Origin: Chromera velia | Lineage: Eukaryota > Sar > Chromeraceae | Assembly: GCA_018398765.1 (NCBI GenBank) | Contig: JAHBMJ010004745.1 | Location: 1-59,797, forward strand | Direction of reading: 5' to 3' | Length of the DNA stretch: 59,797 nucleotides | Part shown: piece after piece, positions 45,683-58,513 of the stretch | Numbering within the stretch: position 1 is the stretch's first letter | Layout: each line of letters begins with the position of its first letter | Program-made: the position numbers and the translations under genes | Notes under the pieces: generated by a model | Told to the model about the DNA's origin: nothing | Databases searched by the model: none | Seen by the model: only the letters and a program-made list of their open reading frames with translations

Positions 45683-47800
45683 TCAAGGTGCAGAATCTGT
45701 AGAGGGGATCTTCTTGCACTCATTGCAACATCGCCGATCTTTTTTGTGAATGCAGATGCCCTTCCCTCCGCACTCTTTGCAGTAGTAACGAAAGCGACCG
45801 TGCTCGCAGATGCTCTTCCCCCCACACTCCTTGCATTGAGAGCGCTTCCTGCCGTGCGCACAGATGCCCTTCCCTCCGCAATCCTTACATCTGTGACGCT
45901 CGCGGCCGTGCTCACAAATACCCTTCCCTCCGCACTGCTTGCACTGAAAGCGCTGTCGGCCGTGCTCACAGATGCCCTTTCCCCCGCACTCCTTGCACCG
46001 ACAGCGAATGCGACCGTGTTCGCAGATGCCCTTCCCTCCGCAATCCTTGCAGTTGGAGCGCTGTCGGCCGTGCTCACAGAGACCATTCCCTCCACACTCT
46101 TTGCACCGAGAGCGCTGTCGGCCGTGCTCGCACACAGACCCACCCCCGCACTCCTTGCACGTGGTGCGAACCCGTCCATGCAAACAGAGGATCCGTCCGT
46201 GCCTGTCCCTCTTGACTTCTCCTGTGTACTCTCTCTTCTTCCCCCCTCTCCGCACCCCCATGCTTGCACTCCCGCCGTCTCTGCAAGCGCGGTCCTTGCA
46301 GTGAGTGCGAGCACAGCCGAGCAGACAGAGGTCCCCTTTCTGGAGATGCACGTCCCTTTCCTGCTCTCCCCCTCCTCCTACTGCTTCCCTCGCGCAGACT
46401 CCCCCCTGCGCTTTCCTCTTCAGATCTCGTCTAGTCGCGTCATATGCATCTAGTGCATCATACTCCTCGCTGTCATTGACGGAGGAGAGAGTGCGATGCT
46501 GCGGGACTGATTGAAAGGAAGGTGCAGAAAAAGCTCTGTCTCTACTCAACCCCTCCTGAAGCCCCGCCCCGCTTTCTGAGTTAGATTCGCAGACGGAGAC
46601 GGTAGCAGAAAGAGAAGAGAGACGGCGGCGCTTCGACCCCTCATACACTGCAGTCACTCTCACTCCGACAAGATCTCTAGGAGAGACAGAGTCACGTCCA
46701 TCCACCAAACCATTGACGTTCTCTGCAGTCTTCCCTCCCAACAGAACCCCCCCCTCTTCGCCCCCCACCCCCCACCCGTGCCTCAGAGCTGCAGGTGAGA
46801 ATCGAAGTGGCTCATTAGACCATTCATACCCTCTTCTCATCCCCTCCCCCCCATCCCCCCGCCTCTGCACAAACAGAGACGCAGAGGTCTCAGGATGACC
46901 CCCGGAAACAGACACACCGTCACACTCAGCAGACGCCATCAGAGTGTCTGCATTCTCCGTACCCTCCTCTACAGATGCTCTGCCTCTACGGGCCCGGAAC
47001 TCAGCTTCAGACTGTACATGCTGAACCATCTCACACCCCCTTCCCTTCCACTGACCACAAGCTCTCTCTGAGGCAGGTGAGGGGGCAGTAGGCGGTGCGG
47101 CAACAGAAACCGAGGCACTCCTACTCTCTGTAGTGACGTCACTAAGCATCATATCACCCTCTGGCGGACCCCCAAAGCTCCCCCCTCCACTCGCTTCACC
47201 GCCCTCCCCCCCCCTCTCAATGTGAGACTCAGAGGAGACAGAGGAGAGCGTGTCCAGTTCAAGTTGCTGTTTTGCTAACACCATGTCCTTCAATGCCAAC
47301 GGAGTCACCTGTGTCTCCCCCTCTCCCCAACGACCGCCAAACAACACAAACCCACCATCGACAACCCCCACCTCCCGCAGCTCACACCCCAAAGGCTCAC
47401 ACACGCACCCACAACAATCACGACCTCCACCGTCGGTGAGGGCTGCAGCTGAGGTGGCTGAAGTGACTGCGGAAGAGTTCTCACACCCACCGTCTATCAG
47501 GGACCCACCGTCTACCAAGGTCGTACCACTCCACATTGACGAATGCAAGGCGACAGTATTGGTATGCGGTCCAACAAGGGCAAACTGAAACTGCACTTGA
47601 GAACACGCGCTATGTCGCATCGGAAACGACATCCACACTCCTGGGAAGGCAGGGTTCTTCACTCGATGGAGGGTGATACCGCGACTCGCATCCCACCCTC
47701 CGAGCTCAGAGCTGCTCCCGACCACCACCAGCGTCTGCCCCTTCCGAGGCTCCACACCAGAGCACGCAAAAAGCACACCACCACCCGTCTCCGCCTCCAT
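45683..47800 (-). CDS. CBM20 domain protein with nine C-x2-H-G/C-x2-C repeats
   Basis: A single exon from ATG (47800-47798) to TGA gives 705 residues. Residues 1-90 look like a CBM20 starch-binding domain: GVLFACSGVEPRKGQTLVVVGSSSELGGWD, with the family's V.V.GS..ELG.WD core and following aromatic positions. The middle is disordered. The C-terminus has nine 18-residue repeats of the form CEHGRxRxxCKxCGGKGI, each with a C-x2-H-x6-C-x2-C set that could bind zinc. The last repeat is CIHKKDRRCCNEC. A glucan-binding module on a possible nucleic-acid or protein-binding array is unusual; the role is unknown. The gene is inverted relative to its paralogue at 49395 and shares at least 100 bases of 3' flank with it. 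Confidence 0.85.
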   Translation of the reverse strand: MEAETGGGVLFACSGVEPRKGQTLVVVGSSSELGGWDASRGITLHRVKNPAFPGVWMSFPMRHSACSQVQFQFALVGPHTNTVALHSSMWSGTTLVDGGSLIDGGCENSSAVTSATSAAALTDGGGRDCCGCVCEPLGCELREVGVVDGGFVLFGGRWGEGETQVTPLALKDMVLAKQQLELDTLSSVSSESHIERGGEGGEASGGGSFGGPPEGDMMLSDVTTESRSASVSVAAPPTAPSPASERACGQWKGRGCEMVQHVQSEAEFRARRGRASVEEGTENADTLMASAECDGVSVSGGHPETSASLFVQRRGDGGEGMRRGYEWSNEPLRFSPAALRHGWGVGGEEGGVLLGGKTAENVNGLVDGRDSVSPRDLVGVRVTAVYEGSKRRRLSSLSATVSVCESNSESGAGLQEGLSRDRAFSAPSFQSVPQHRTLSSVNDSEEYDALDAYDATRRDLKRKAQGGVCAREAVGGGGEQERDVHLQKGDLCLLGCARTHCKDRACRDGGSASMGVRRGGKKREYTGEVKRDRHGRILCLHGRVRTTCKECGGGSVCEHGRQRSRCKECGGNGLCEHGRQRSNCKDCGGKGICEHGRIRCRCKECGGKGICEHGRQRFQCKQCGGKGICEHGRERHRCKDCGGKGICAHGRKRSQCKECGGKSICEHGRFRYYCKECGGKGICIHKKDRRCCNECKKIPSTDSAP

Positions 47801-49394
47801 CACGAACAATCGATCGATCAATCAATCAATCAATCGAAGGAGCAGAAGCGGCAACGAGAGAGTGAAACCGACAAGAGATCCCTGCAGGCAATCAACGTGT
47901 ATGTATTGATATACATTTCAAGAGCAAAGGATCCTACTGAGACTTTCGAAAGAATTGAGCCGCACTGTAAGAGACCGTCACTGACCCCTGGCTGTTGGAT
48001 TGATCAAGAAGACGACGACACCCGGCGAGTTGTTGATATGATGCCGATCGAAGACACAGAAGACCCGTCAGTACAACGAGAAAACGACCGCCGAAGGCCC
48101 CAAACAGCGATCGACAAACTCCCCGGCTTTCACAAGAGAAACCCCGCCAAGAGGAGAGATTCGGTCTCTCGATGAAAAGCCAAACCCTGAGACTGCTTAC
48201 TCGAAGAAGAGCTTCGGCGAGACGACCTACAGCTGCAACTACTGAGACAGACGGTGGGAAGCCGGAGGCACAAAATTTCTCTCTCGCTTAAGCAGAGCAA
48301 AGACGAGAGCCAGCCTGAAGGGACCAGCCTTCAGATCAAGGCCGAAGCTGGACAAAAAAGAGCTTCAACTCAGAGTGCAGAATTCAGACACCGATCGACA
48401 CACTGAAAACTCCGAGTGAGATGGGGACCTCTGCACACGTCTCAATCAATTGCTGACCTCTTGCGTGAACGCGTGTCAGACGGACAGATGGAAGAGTGCT
48501 GTACAGTAGGATCATTCTCAGTGGCGGTCAGTGCATGAGTTGAACGATGTTCAATGAACTGGGATGATGAACATGCAGATGACGAACAGCATCGAACCGA
48601 AGGGCGCGATCGATGCTGCAGTGGCATCACAAGGGCATATATACAAGGGCTGTGCGATGCTGCATGTGCGTATATATTGGTCGTTTTGCCTTGAATTCCC
48701 TTCCCAAGTCTGCAATAGAATCCAATTATTAGTCTCCATAAGTCTCGGACCCCTCTCGGTCATGTTGAATGGATCAGACTGTTGATCGATGTGTCTGTGA
48801 CTCAATTGGGGCTTCTCCATCTGGTCGACAGCAGACTGTTGCCCTTTTTGGCTATAGCTTCCTCTGCGATCCTCTGCAATTGCTCATCAGATTAGTGAAG
48901 CTGCATGGTCCAGGGGTTTTATCGTGAGACGAACCAGGAGATCTTCTCTTTTCGTGGGTTGCAGGAGCGTGCAACTGGACAATCTGTCCGTTCCTTCTTT
49001 GCTCACTGCCGACTTCTTCAGTCCCTCTTTCTTGGGTCACAATTGGGTGACACTTTCAACTTCTGGACGCGTCTCCCGGGGCACTCGACTGTCTTTTTGT
49101 TGCTGATCATACCGCATCAACCAACCCAGCAAGGGCTTCGCTGGCCGAAGCGCGCGGTAAGTAGTTTGTTGCCTTTCTTGCCTGAAACAGGCATTGAGTC
49201 ATTCCATGGATCCTGTTGTCTGATGGCTCCATTTGACTTTTGAGGTAGCCTTCAGAAAAGAGTGGGCTTCTTGTTTTCTTTGCGATTGTGTGCAGGTGAT
49301 TATCAAGAGTGTCGACGGTCAGAGACAGGTGCGAGCTCGTCTGTATTCCTTGCGAACCAAGTGATTGATCCACCGACAGGAGTTGATTGTCAAA
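47801..49394. other. Divergent promoter region between the two CBM20 paralogues
   Basis: The two paralogues are transcribed away from this 1.6-kb interval. An ATCA/ATCG tract (47810-47840) sits just upstream of the minus gene. No ORF is convincing. A short inverted similarity between the two gene starts is possible but was not demonstrated. Confidence 0.5.
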
Positions 49395-51343
49395 ATGAAA
49401 GGAGGAATCGCCTTTGTTGCGCATTGCCCGGAGGTGCGAGAGAATCAGCGAGTTGTGGTGGCGGGAGAATGTCCTGAGCTGGGTGGGTGGGAGTTGGGTG
49501 ATGCGTTGTGTATGAGACCTGCACCGTGTGGGCGTCCATGGTGGGTGTCGAGTGAGGTGGAGGTGAATCTGTCAGAGTCTCTGTTGGGTGTCTCTGCAGA
49601 GTTCGAAGCTGTTGCAGAGACAGAGGAAAAGGTTGGGAAAGTGGGTGTTTCAGAATTGAAGTTTCGACTGCTTGCGGTTCCGAACGATGGGGAGGGGTCT
49701 GGTGTTCCGAATTCCGACAATGTTGTGTCTCTGGAGCCGCTGAGCGGCGGAGACTTCCGTGTGGTGCGTCTCATTGGTGCGCCTCCTCTTTCTGACTCGT
49801 CTGCGGTCGGAGAGAGGGGTGACAACACATTCCATGTCGGTGTAGAGGGGGGAGGAGAGCAGCAAGAAAGGGGGGTGGTTGGAATTTCGGTGGAATGGGG
49901 GGTCCTTGAGAGCGTGCAGCTCGCACTGCTCCCTCGGCCTACGAACAGACAGACAGAACATCCACAGAGAGAGAATGACCCTCAGTCAGAGATTGCCTGT
50001 CCGCCTCGCACAGAGGGGATACAAGTAGACGCTCGAATCTCTGAAAGCACCAATGAGCAACAGAGTGCGTCAGCGTCCTCTGTCTGTCCGTCTCAGTCAG
50101 CTGTTGAGTTGTGTTTGAAAGAGAATGAAGTGCATCCTGACCGCTCCCCTTCAGTGGGTGTCTGCAACCGTCCGTCTGCTGACACCAACGTTACTGACAA
50201 CAGATTCCTTTCCTGTCACCCCCCGACCTCCCCCCATTTGCTTCCCCATGACTGCACTCGTGGTCGACGACAAGAAGAAGATGGGCAGAGGGCGCAATCG
50301 GTTCAGCTGAAGCGTCGTCGGTCTGAGAGTGGCCTCACTCAGGCTGAGGCTGACACGTACGATCAAGTGGGTGTGTGTGCCGGTGAAAGAAAGGAACGTG
50401 CTTCGTGGGGGGGGGATGGAGATGTGTTGCGAGAAGAGAAGCAGCGTCGTTTAACTGTTCCTCTTTCGGACTTGGCACCTCTCTCTTCTGAGTTGTGTAG
50501 AAAGAGGGGGGATCCGGACGCTGGAGGGAATGGGGTTGTTTTTGAGAATGGTCACCGAGGGGGAGAGGTCAAAAGGAACCGCCATAGGCAGATTCTCTGC
50601 CTGCATGGACGGGTCCGCTCTCAGTGCAAGCTGTGCGGGGGGGGTTCTGTGTGTGAGCACGGTCGGCAGCGCTCCAAGTGCAAAGATTGCGGAGGCGCTC
50701 CAAGTGCAAAGATTGCGGAGGGAAGAGCATCTGCGAGCACGGCCGGGAGCGTCACAAGTGCAAGGATTGCGGAGGGAAGAGCATTTGCGAGCACGGCCGA
50801 CAGCGTCATCACTGCAAAGAGTGTGGGGGGAAGGGCATCTGCGAGCATGGCAGGCACCGATCCATGTGTAAGGAGTGCGTTGGGAAGCAGTTTTGTGAGC
50901 ACGGCTGCCTGCGCTACCATTGCAAAGAGTGTGGAGGGAAGGGTATCTGTGAGCACGGCCGACAGCGTCACAGATGCAAGGAATGCGGAGGGAAGGGGTG
51001 TTGCGAGCACGGCCGTAGACGCTATCAGTGCAAAGAGTGCGGAGGGAAGGGCATCTGTGAGCACGGCCGACAGCGTTACGGATGCAAAGATTGCGGAGGG
51101 AAGGGCATCTGTGAGCACGGCCGGGAGCGTCACAAGTGCAAGAATTGCTGAGGCAAGGGTGTTTGTGAGCACGGCCGACAGCGCTCTCAGTGCAAAGAGT
51201 GCGGAGGGAAGGCCATATGTGAGCACGGCCGCCTGCGCTACTTCTGCAAAGAGTACGGAGGGAAGGGCATCTGCGTTCACAAAAAAGATCGGCAATTTTG
51301 CAATGAGTGCAAGAAGATTCCCTCTACAGATTCTGCACCTTGA
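49395..51343 (+). pseudogene. CBM20 plus C-x2-H-G/C-x2-C repeat paralogue, broken
   Basis: Starts ATG 49395 with a CBM20-like domain (GIAFVAHCPEVRENQRVVVAGECPELGGWE), then a disordered middle and thirteen CEHGRxRxxCKxCGG repeats. After the second repeat a 26-bp tandem duplication (50670-50695 and 50696-50721) shifts the frame. The proper frame resumes downstream but meets TGA at 51149-51151 (CKNC-stop-GKG), after which three more repeats and the shared ending KKIPSTDSAP follow to TGA at 51341-51343. In the shifted frame the repeats read as a stop-free Ala/Ser-rich tail to 51425. Probably a pseudogene of the 45683-47800 gene. Confidence 0.8.
50670..50721 (+). repeat. 26-bp tandem duplication causing a frameshift
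   Basis: CGCTCCAAGTGCAAAGATTG and six more bases occur twice in direct succession without change. Removing one copy restores the CKDCGG-to-K register of the repeat array. Identical copies suggest the event is recent. Confidence 0.93.
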
Positions 51344-51344
51344 C

Positions 51345-53032
51345 TTTCCCTTGCCCTTCCCCCCGCTTCTTCTCTTCTTTTCCCTGTTCACGATTTCTGA
51401 AGAGGCATTGCTCGTTGCACCATGAGAGGAAGGCAGGTCGATCGATCGATCAGGTCGTTCTTGCAGAGGCTGTGTGCTGTGCTCTTCGCTTAGTTGGTCG
51501 TTTTTGGTCCCTCTTCTTTCAATGTGTGTGCGAGTGACTTGTGGAGCTTCGGGGCACAAATAGGGGCTCGGACTGCAAAGACTGCCAAAACAGAAACATT
51601 TGCCAGTGCGGCCTACTTCCAGATGCACTGCGACAGGACGTGTGTGAGAGCAGCATGGAAGCACAAGGAAGATGTTGTCGTAGATGTAAAAGTGACTGCG
51701 ATAGAGCGACTATGCAGAAGTTCACAAAGTCCTTCTTTCCCTCGGAAGTTTTGTTGAATGGATGGATTGATGAGTGGGGATTGAGTGGGTGGGTAGATGG
51801 AGGGATGGAGGGATGGAGAGAGGAATGGGTAAATGGGTGGGTGAGTGGTGGGATTGTCCGTCTCCTTTATGTTTCCGTGCCGCCTCCAGTCCGACTACCT
51901 GAAATGGGGTCCGTAGGCCCTTTCGTTTTTTGTTTTGGCGGTGCTGGTTGTCCCTTCAGGAGGTTTGCTTTTGTCTGTTTCCACAACGTCCTGCAGTCTC
52001 TTTTGCACTTTCCTTCACGCCTCCCCTAGGGCCCTGCACGATCGACACACTCAATCAGTCAAGCAGAACGGTTGCACAACGAAGTGAATGGGAAACGAAG
52101 CAGCCTGAGAGTGTTTGTGTAGACTTTGCAGGGGTGACGGAGACTCCACATGCAGTCATGAGCCTGCATGAAAGACAGAGGTCTTACAGAAGACCTGGCG
52201 ATCTGTTGTTTGTCGTGTCGGAAGCTCAAGAAAGCAAAACGAACACAGATGAAGAGAAGGCAATGGCGTCTTTTAACACACGCCTTTTTCAAGTTGTTTC
52301 AGATAATAGGGCAACTAGAAAGCGTTGCATCCAGCAGATTGCAAAAGGACTCAGTATTGCAACTCTAGGAGAAGATTCAAGAGCTCTACTACCTAGTCAT
52401 TACCTAGTCACTATTGCTAGCGCTATTGGCCCATAAATGGCATTTATTATTGTTATTATTATTAAATGCCAGTAAGTGAATCAATGAGCGGCGTGCGCTA
52501 GTATTGAATTAAAGCTGCACAAACATAGTGTTAGAGCCAGAACTTAGGAGTTTTTTTTCTTGAAAGAAAACAAGTTAGCTTTGCTGTGATCTAATTGTGA
52601 CTCGCCGCACGTACTTGTGGGGCACGTAAACTTTAGCCCCGGAAAACCTCATGCAGGCGGGCGCGCGGCTCTGGCCCGCGCGGCCATGGCGCGCTCGGCA
52701 GGGCGCGACACCGCACGCAGCGCATGAAATATTATCGCGGCCCCGGAAATTGACCCTTTCTATATTCCACCGGCATTGAGTTTGACACGCGTGGCGAGCT
52801 GTGCATAGAAATTCAGCTTAGCCGATTATACGACAGTCCACGCGCCGATTTTAACCGCGGCTTTCCATAGAAATTTAAAATCGAAAGACTTTTGGAAGAG
52901 TTGAAATTTGAGAAAGTCTTTCGGCAACTCAAAAATTAAAAATCTCATCGCGACACTTTGATCAGCCGATACTCACAGAATAGAATCTTTGAGTTGAACT
53001 TTGAACAGTCTAACCTTTGTGAACCTTCTAAC
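51345..53032. other. Spacer with a Cys-rich remnant
   Basis: 51345-51460 continues the homology with the flank of the minus-strand paralogue. At about 51541-51725 a short frame reads GSDCKDCQNRNICQCG and further cysteines, possibly a remnant of the same repeat family. A plus-strand frame at 52030-52436 has no recognised relative. From 52440 the sequence is AT-rich apart from a very GC-rich patch at about 52640-52720. Confidence 0.45.
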
Positions 53033-55994
<2,962 letters not shown>

Positions 55995-56081
55995 CAGTGT
56001 CGTAGGGCGACAGTCACGGACAGAGTCCTAGGGCACCAATAAATCACTTATCACTTAACTCTAGTAATAAGTTACTAATAA

Positions 56082-56089
56082 CTATACTA
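56082..56089. repeat. 8-bp target duplication, left copy
   Basis: CTATACTA immediately before the left TIR of the hAT-like element; the identical right copy is at 58133-58140. Eight bases is the hAT superfamily hallmark. Confidence 0.85.
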
Positions 56090-58132
56090 TAGGGCTGGGA
56101 AAAGGTTCATTGAAAAAAGGTTCAAATCTGAAAAAGTGAACCTGTTGAACCTGTTTTGAACCTGTTGAACCTGTTGAATCTGTTTTAAACCTGTTTTGGA
56201 GGCCAGACGCGCGGCCACTGGCACAAGGCCGGCCAGGCCCGCGCCGTCCGCGGCCCATATAGGTGAAATAAGGAGCCAGAGCCGCGCGCACAACAACTGT
56301 CCCCAGCCGGTTCAATCTATTGTGTCGGACAGACGCATGTTAGCATATGTCAGCATCATACGTCAGCATGAAAACTCATGCTGACGGTTGTAGAAGTGAA
56401 GAAGTACACGTGATTTACCAAGTTTTCCACTTGCAAGGCCCCGCATCAAAACGGACAGTCTCAACTGAAGGAATGAGGAAGTATAGAGTTGGTTTGACAG
56501 CAGTCTGCACGACAGTGTAATTGACAATGTCTTTTTAGAGGGGCTGCTTCAGACTTGTACCGGCAGCAGTCCCTCTGCTTGCTTCCGCTACTGCCGTTAG
56601 TGACCATGTTTGATTTGATTATATTTGATTTGATTTGATTTGAGCTTCAACCTCAAATATTTGATATTTGAGGTAAGATTTGAGGTTAACCTCTTGGGGT
56701 TCCTTACTGAGTCACTGACTTACTGTCACTCTGATCATTTTTCTCATGACAATAGTTATCAGAACATTTCTGATGTGTGTTTCAAAAATTTAAAAAAATA
56801 TATATAAAATTATAACTTATCAGTTCCGTAAAAAAAATATGCCTGTGTGGCAGTATATATACACTAGTCACTGAGACTCACTCTAATACTAATAGAGATT
56901 AAGAACGTAAAATTGATAGATTTGAAATTGCATATGACTTTTTGTTGATACGATAAAGTTAGAGCACATACCAAAATTGAGGTGACAATCACTCAGCTTT
57001 ATGGCACTTCCTTTTCCTCTTCTTCATAATCACTTTCTTCAATGTGAATCGAATCGATCGGTGGTGGGAGCTGCTGAGAGCTTTTTCTCTGGCTTTTCGG
57101 CTTTCTAGGAGTGGGTGCTCCTGGGCTTCTATTCGGTTGTGGAGAGATGACAACGGGGTGAGACGGAGAACCGCGCACACGTTTGCTATTGCTGTTAGTG
57201 TTGGAACCGTCCTGTTTCTGGGTAGCTAAGCATCCAGAGTTGGTAAGTTCGGCTACCCTCTGTACCGTGCCAGGGCCGACAACAAGCCCCTTGGCCCCCT
57301 CGGCTCCTTGTATTTTCACCTGACACTGAATCATATTTGCCCCCTTTTGCACGGACCATATTTTTTTTGCGTACCCGCTCTAAAAACAAATGCCTCCTTC
57401 TTCCCGTTCAGACCCTGTTGGATTGTATGACATGTCTTTACGGGGTGTAAATGTTTGCAGACGCTCAAAAAGGGGGCCGTAAAAGATGTTCCAGCACCAG
57501 AAAAGTCAACACAGCTGTTCGGGAAAACGTTCAGCTGATCGGTTTACCTCTGCATGAAGTAAAAGGGGGTGAAACGTCAATTTCAGTGCAGCTCAAAACG
57601 TTTTTTTTTTGAGAGCAAACCATCAAGATTTAGGTTTTTTCATTTGAATCAGCATGCGTGACGGATCGGTACTTGCAAAAGTTTTTTCGGGACCTTCATA
57701 TTTGAGGTTGAAAGTCATATTGATCAAATATTTGATCGTATTTGATAGGTCTTTAAACACTAGGTCCTCCCTGACTGGATATTTAATTTGAGCTTAAGCC
57801 CTACCTCAAATCAAATCAAATCAAATCAAATCAAACATGGTCACTAACTGCCGTCTCCGGATCTTTGATAAACAGTGAATAACTTGAGACTAGCACCTAA
57901 TGTGAGCGTAAATGTTGATTTAAACTATTTAAAAACACTACTAGTAAGGCATAGATTCTATAATAAAACGTTCTAAAAATGCATTAAAACCTAATTTAAA
58001 GGCATAAAATAACATGAAAAAATGAGGTTTCTATTAATTAAAAGTGAACCTGTTTTTGAACCTGTTTTTGAACCTGATTCAGGTTCATTACTTCGAAGTG
58101 AACCTTGAACCTTGAACCTTTTCCTAGCACTA
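56090..58132. mobile_element. hAT-like non-autonomous DNA transposon
   Basis: The ends are TAGGGCTGGGAAAAGGTTC at the left and TAGTGCTAGGAAAAGGTTC on the opposite strand at the right, matching the hAT-type terminal pattern (C/T)AG.G.TGGG. An exact 8-bp duplication, CTATACTA, lies on both sides. GAACCTGTT repeats crowd both ends, as expected for subterminal transposase-binding sites. No transposase is encoded. Of its 2,043 bases, 1,251 belong to a second element inserted within, leaving about 790. Confidence 0.85.
56597..57847. mobile_element. Nested TIR transposon with 6-bp target duplication
   Basis: Perfect 24-bp inverted ends (56597-56620 and 57824-57847) begin TTAGTGACCATGTTTGATTT and pass into TGATT/AATCA repeats. 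CTGCCG at 56591-56596 and 57848-57853 is a matching 6-bp target duplication. A minus-strand frame at 57352-56999 (117 codons) is rich in Ser, Pro and Lys with an acidic end and has no clear transposase motif. The superfamily is not assigned. Confidence 0.83.
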
Positions 58133-58140
58133 CTATACTA

Positions 58141-58513
58141 GTACTAGTCTAGTAGTAGCTAGTACTAGTAGTAGTATAGTACAGCACCGCGGTAACTACA
58201 GCCCATAACCTCTTAATACCGTAGCTAACTTAAATATATCTCTTCTAGTTTAATAACATCTCAAGTAGAAAAAGTTTTAGTGGTAAAAATCATAAATCAT
58301 ATAAATTCATAAAGTACTGTCATAACAATTATAATGTAACCCATATAACCTTTTAACTGAGTTAACTCAGTTGAATACATCTTCTAGTTAACACTTCATC
58401 TCAGACTTGACTTCTAATTTTTTTTGTTGCTTAAAGTATTTCAAGGTGAAAAATATATTGCAAAAGTGTGCCAGCAGCTGCGCAACTCTTGCAAATTTAA
58501 GTTCTTTGCCCAA
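58141..58513. other. Short AT-rich spacer
   Basis: CTAGTA-type repeats at 58141-58185, then AT-rich sequence with no gene, up to the 3' end of the ankyrin gene. Confidence 0.5.

Noticed and set aside
45746-46453. Plus-strand Ala/Leu/Pro ORF opposite the CBM20 repeat gene
   Set aside because: A shadow frame produced by the stop-free 54-bp repeat; composition and position follow the repeat period.
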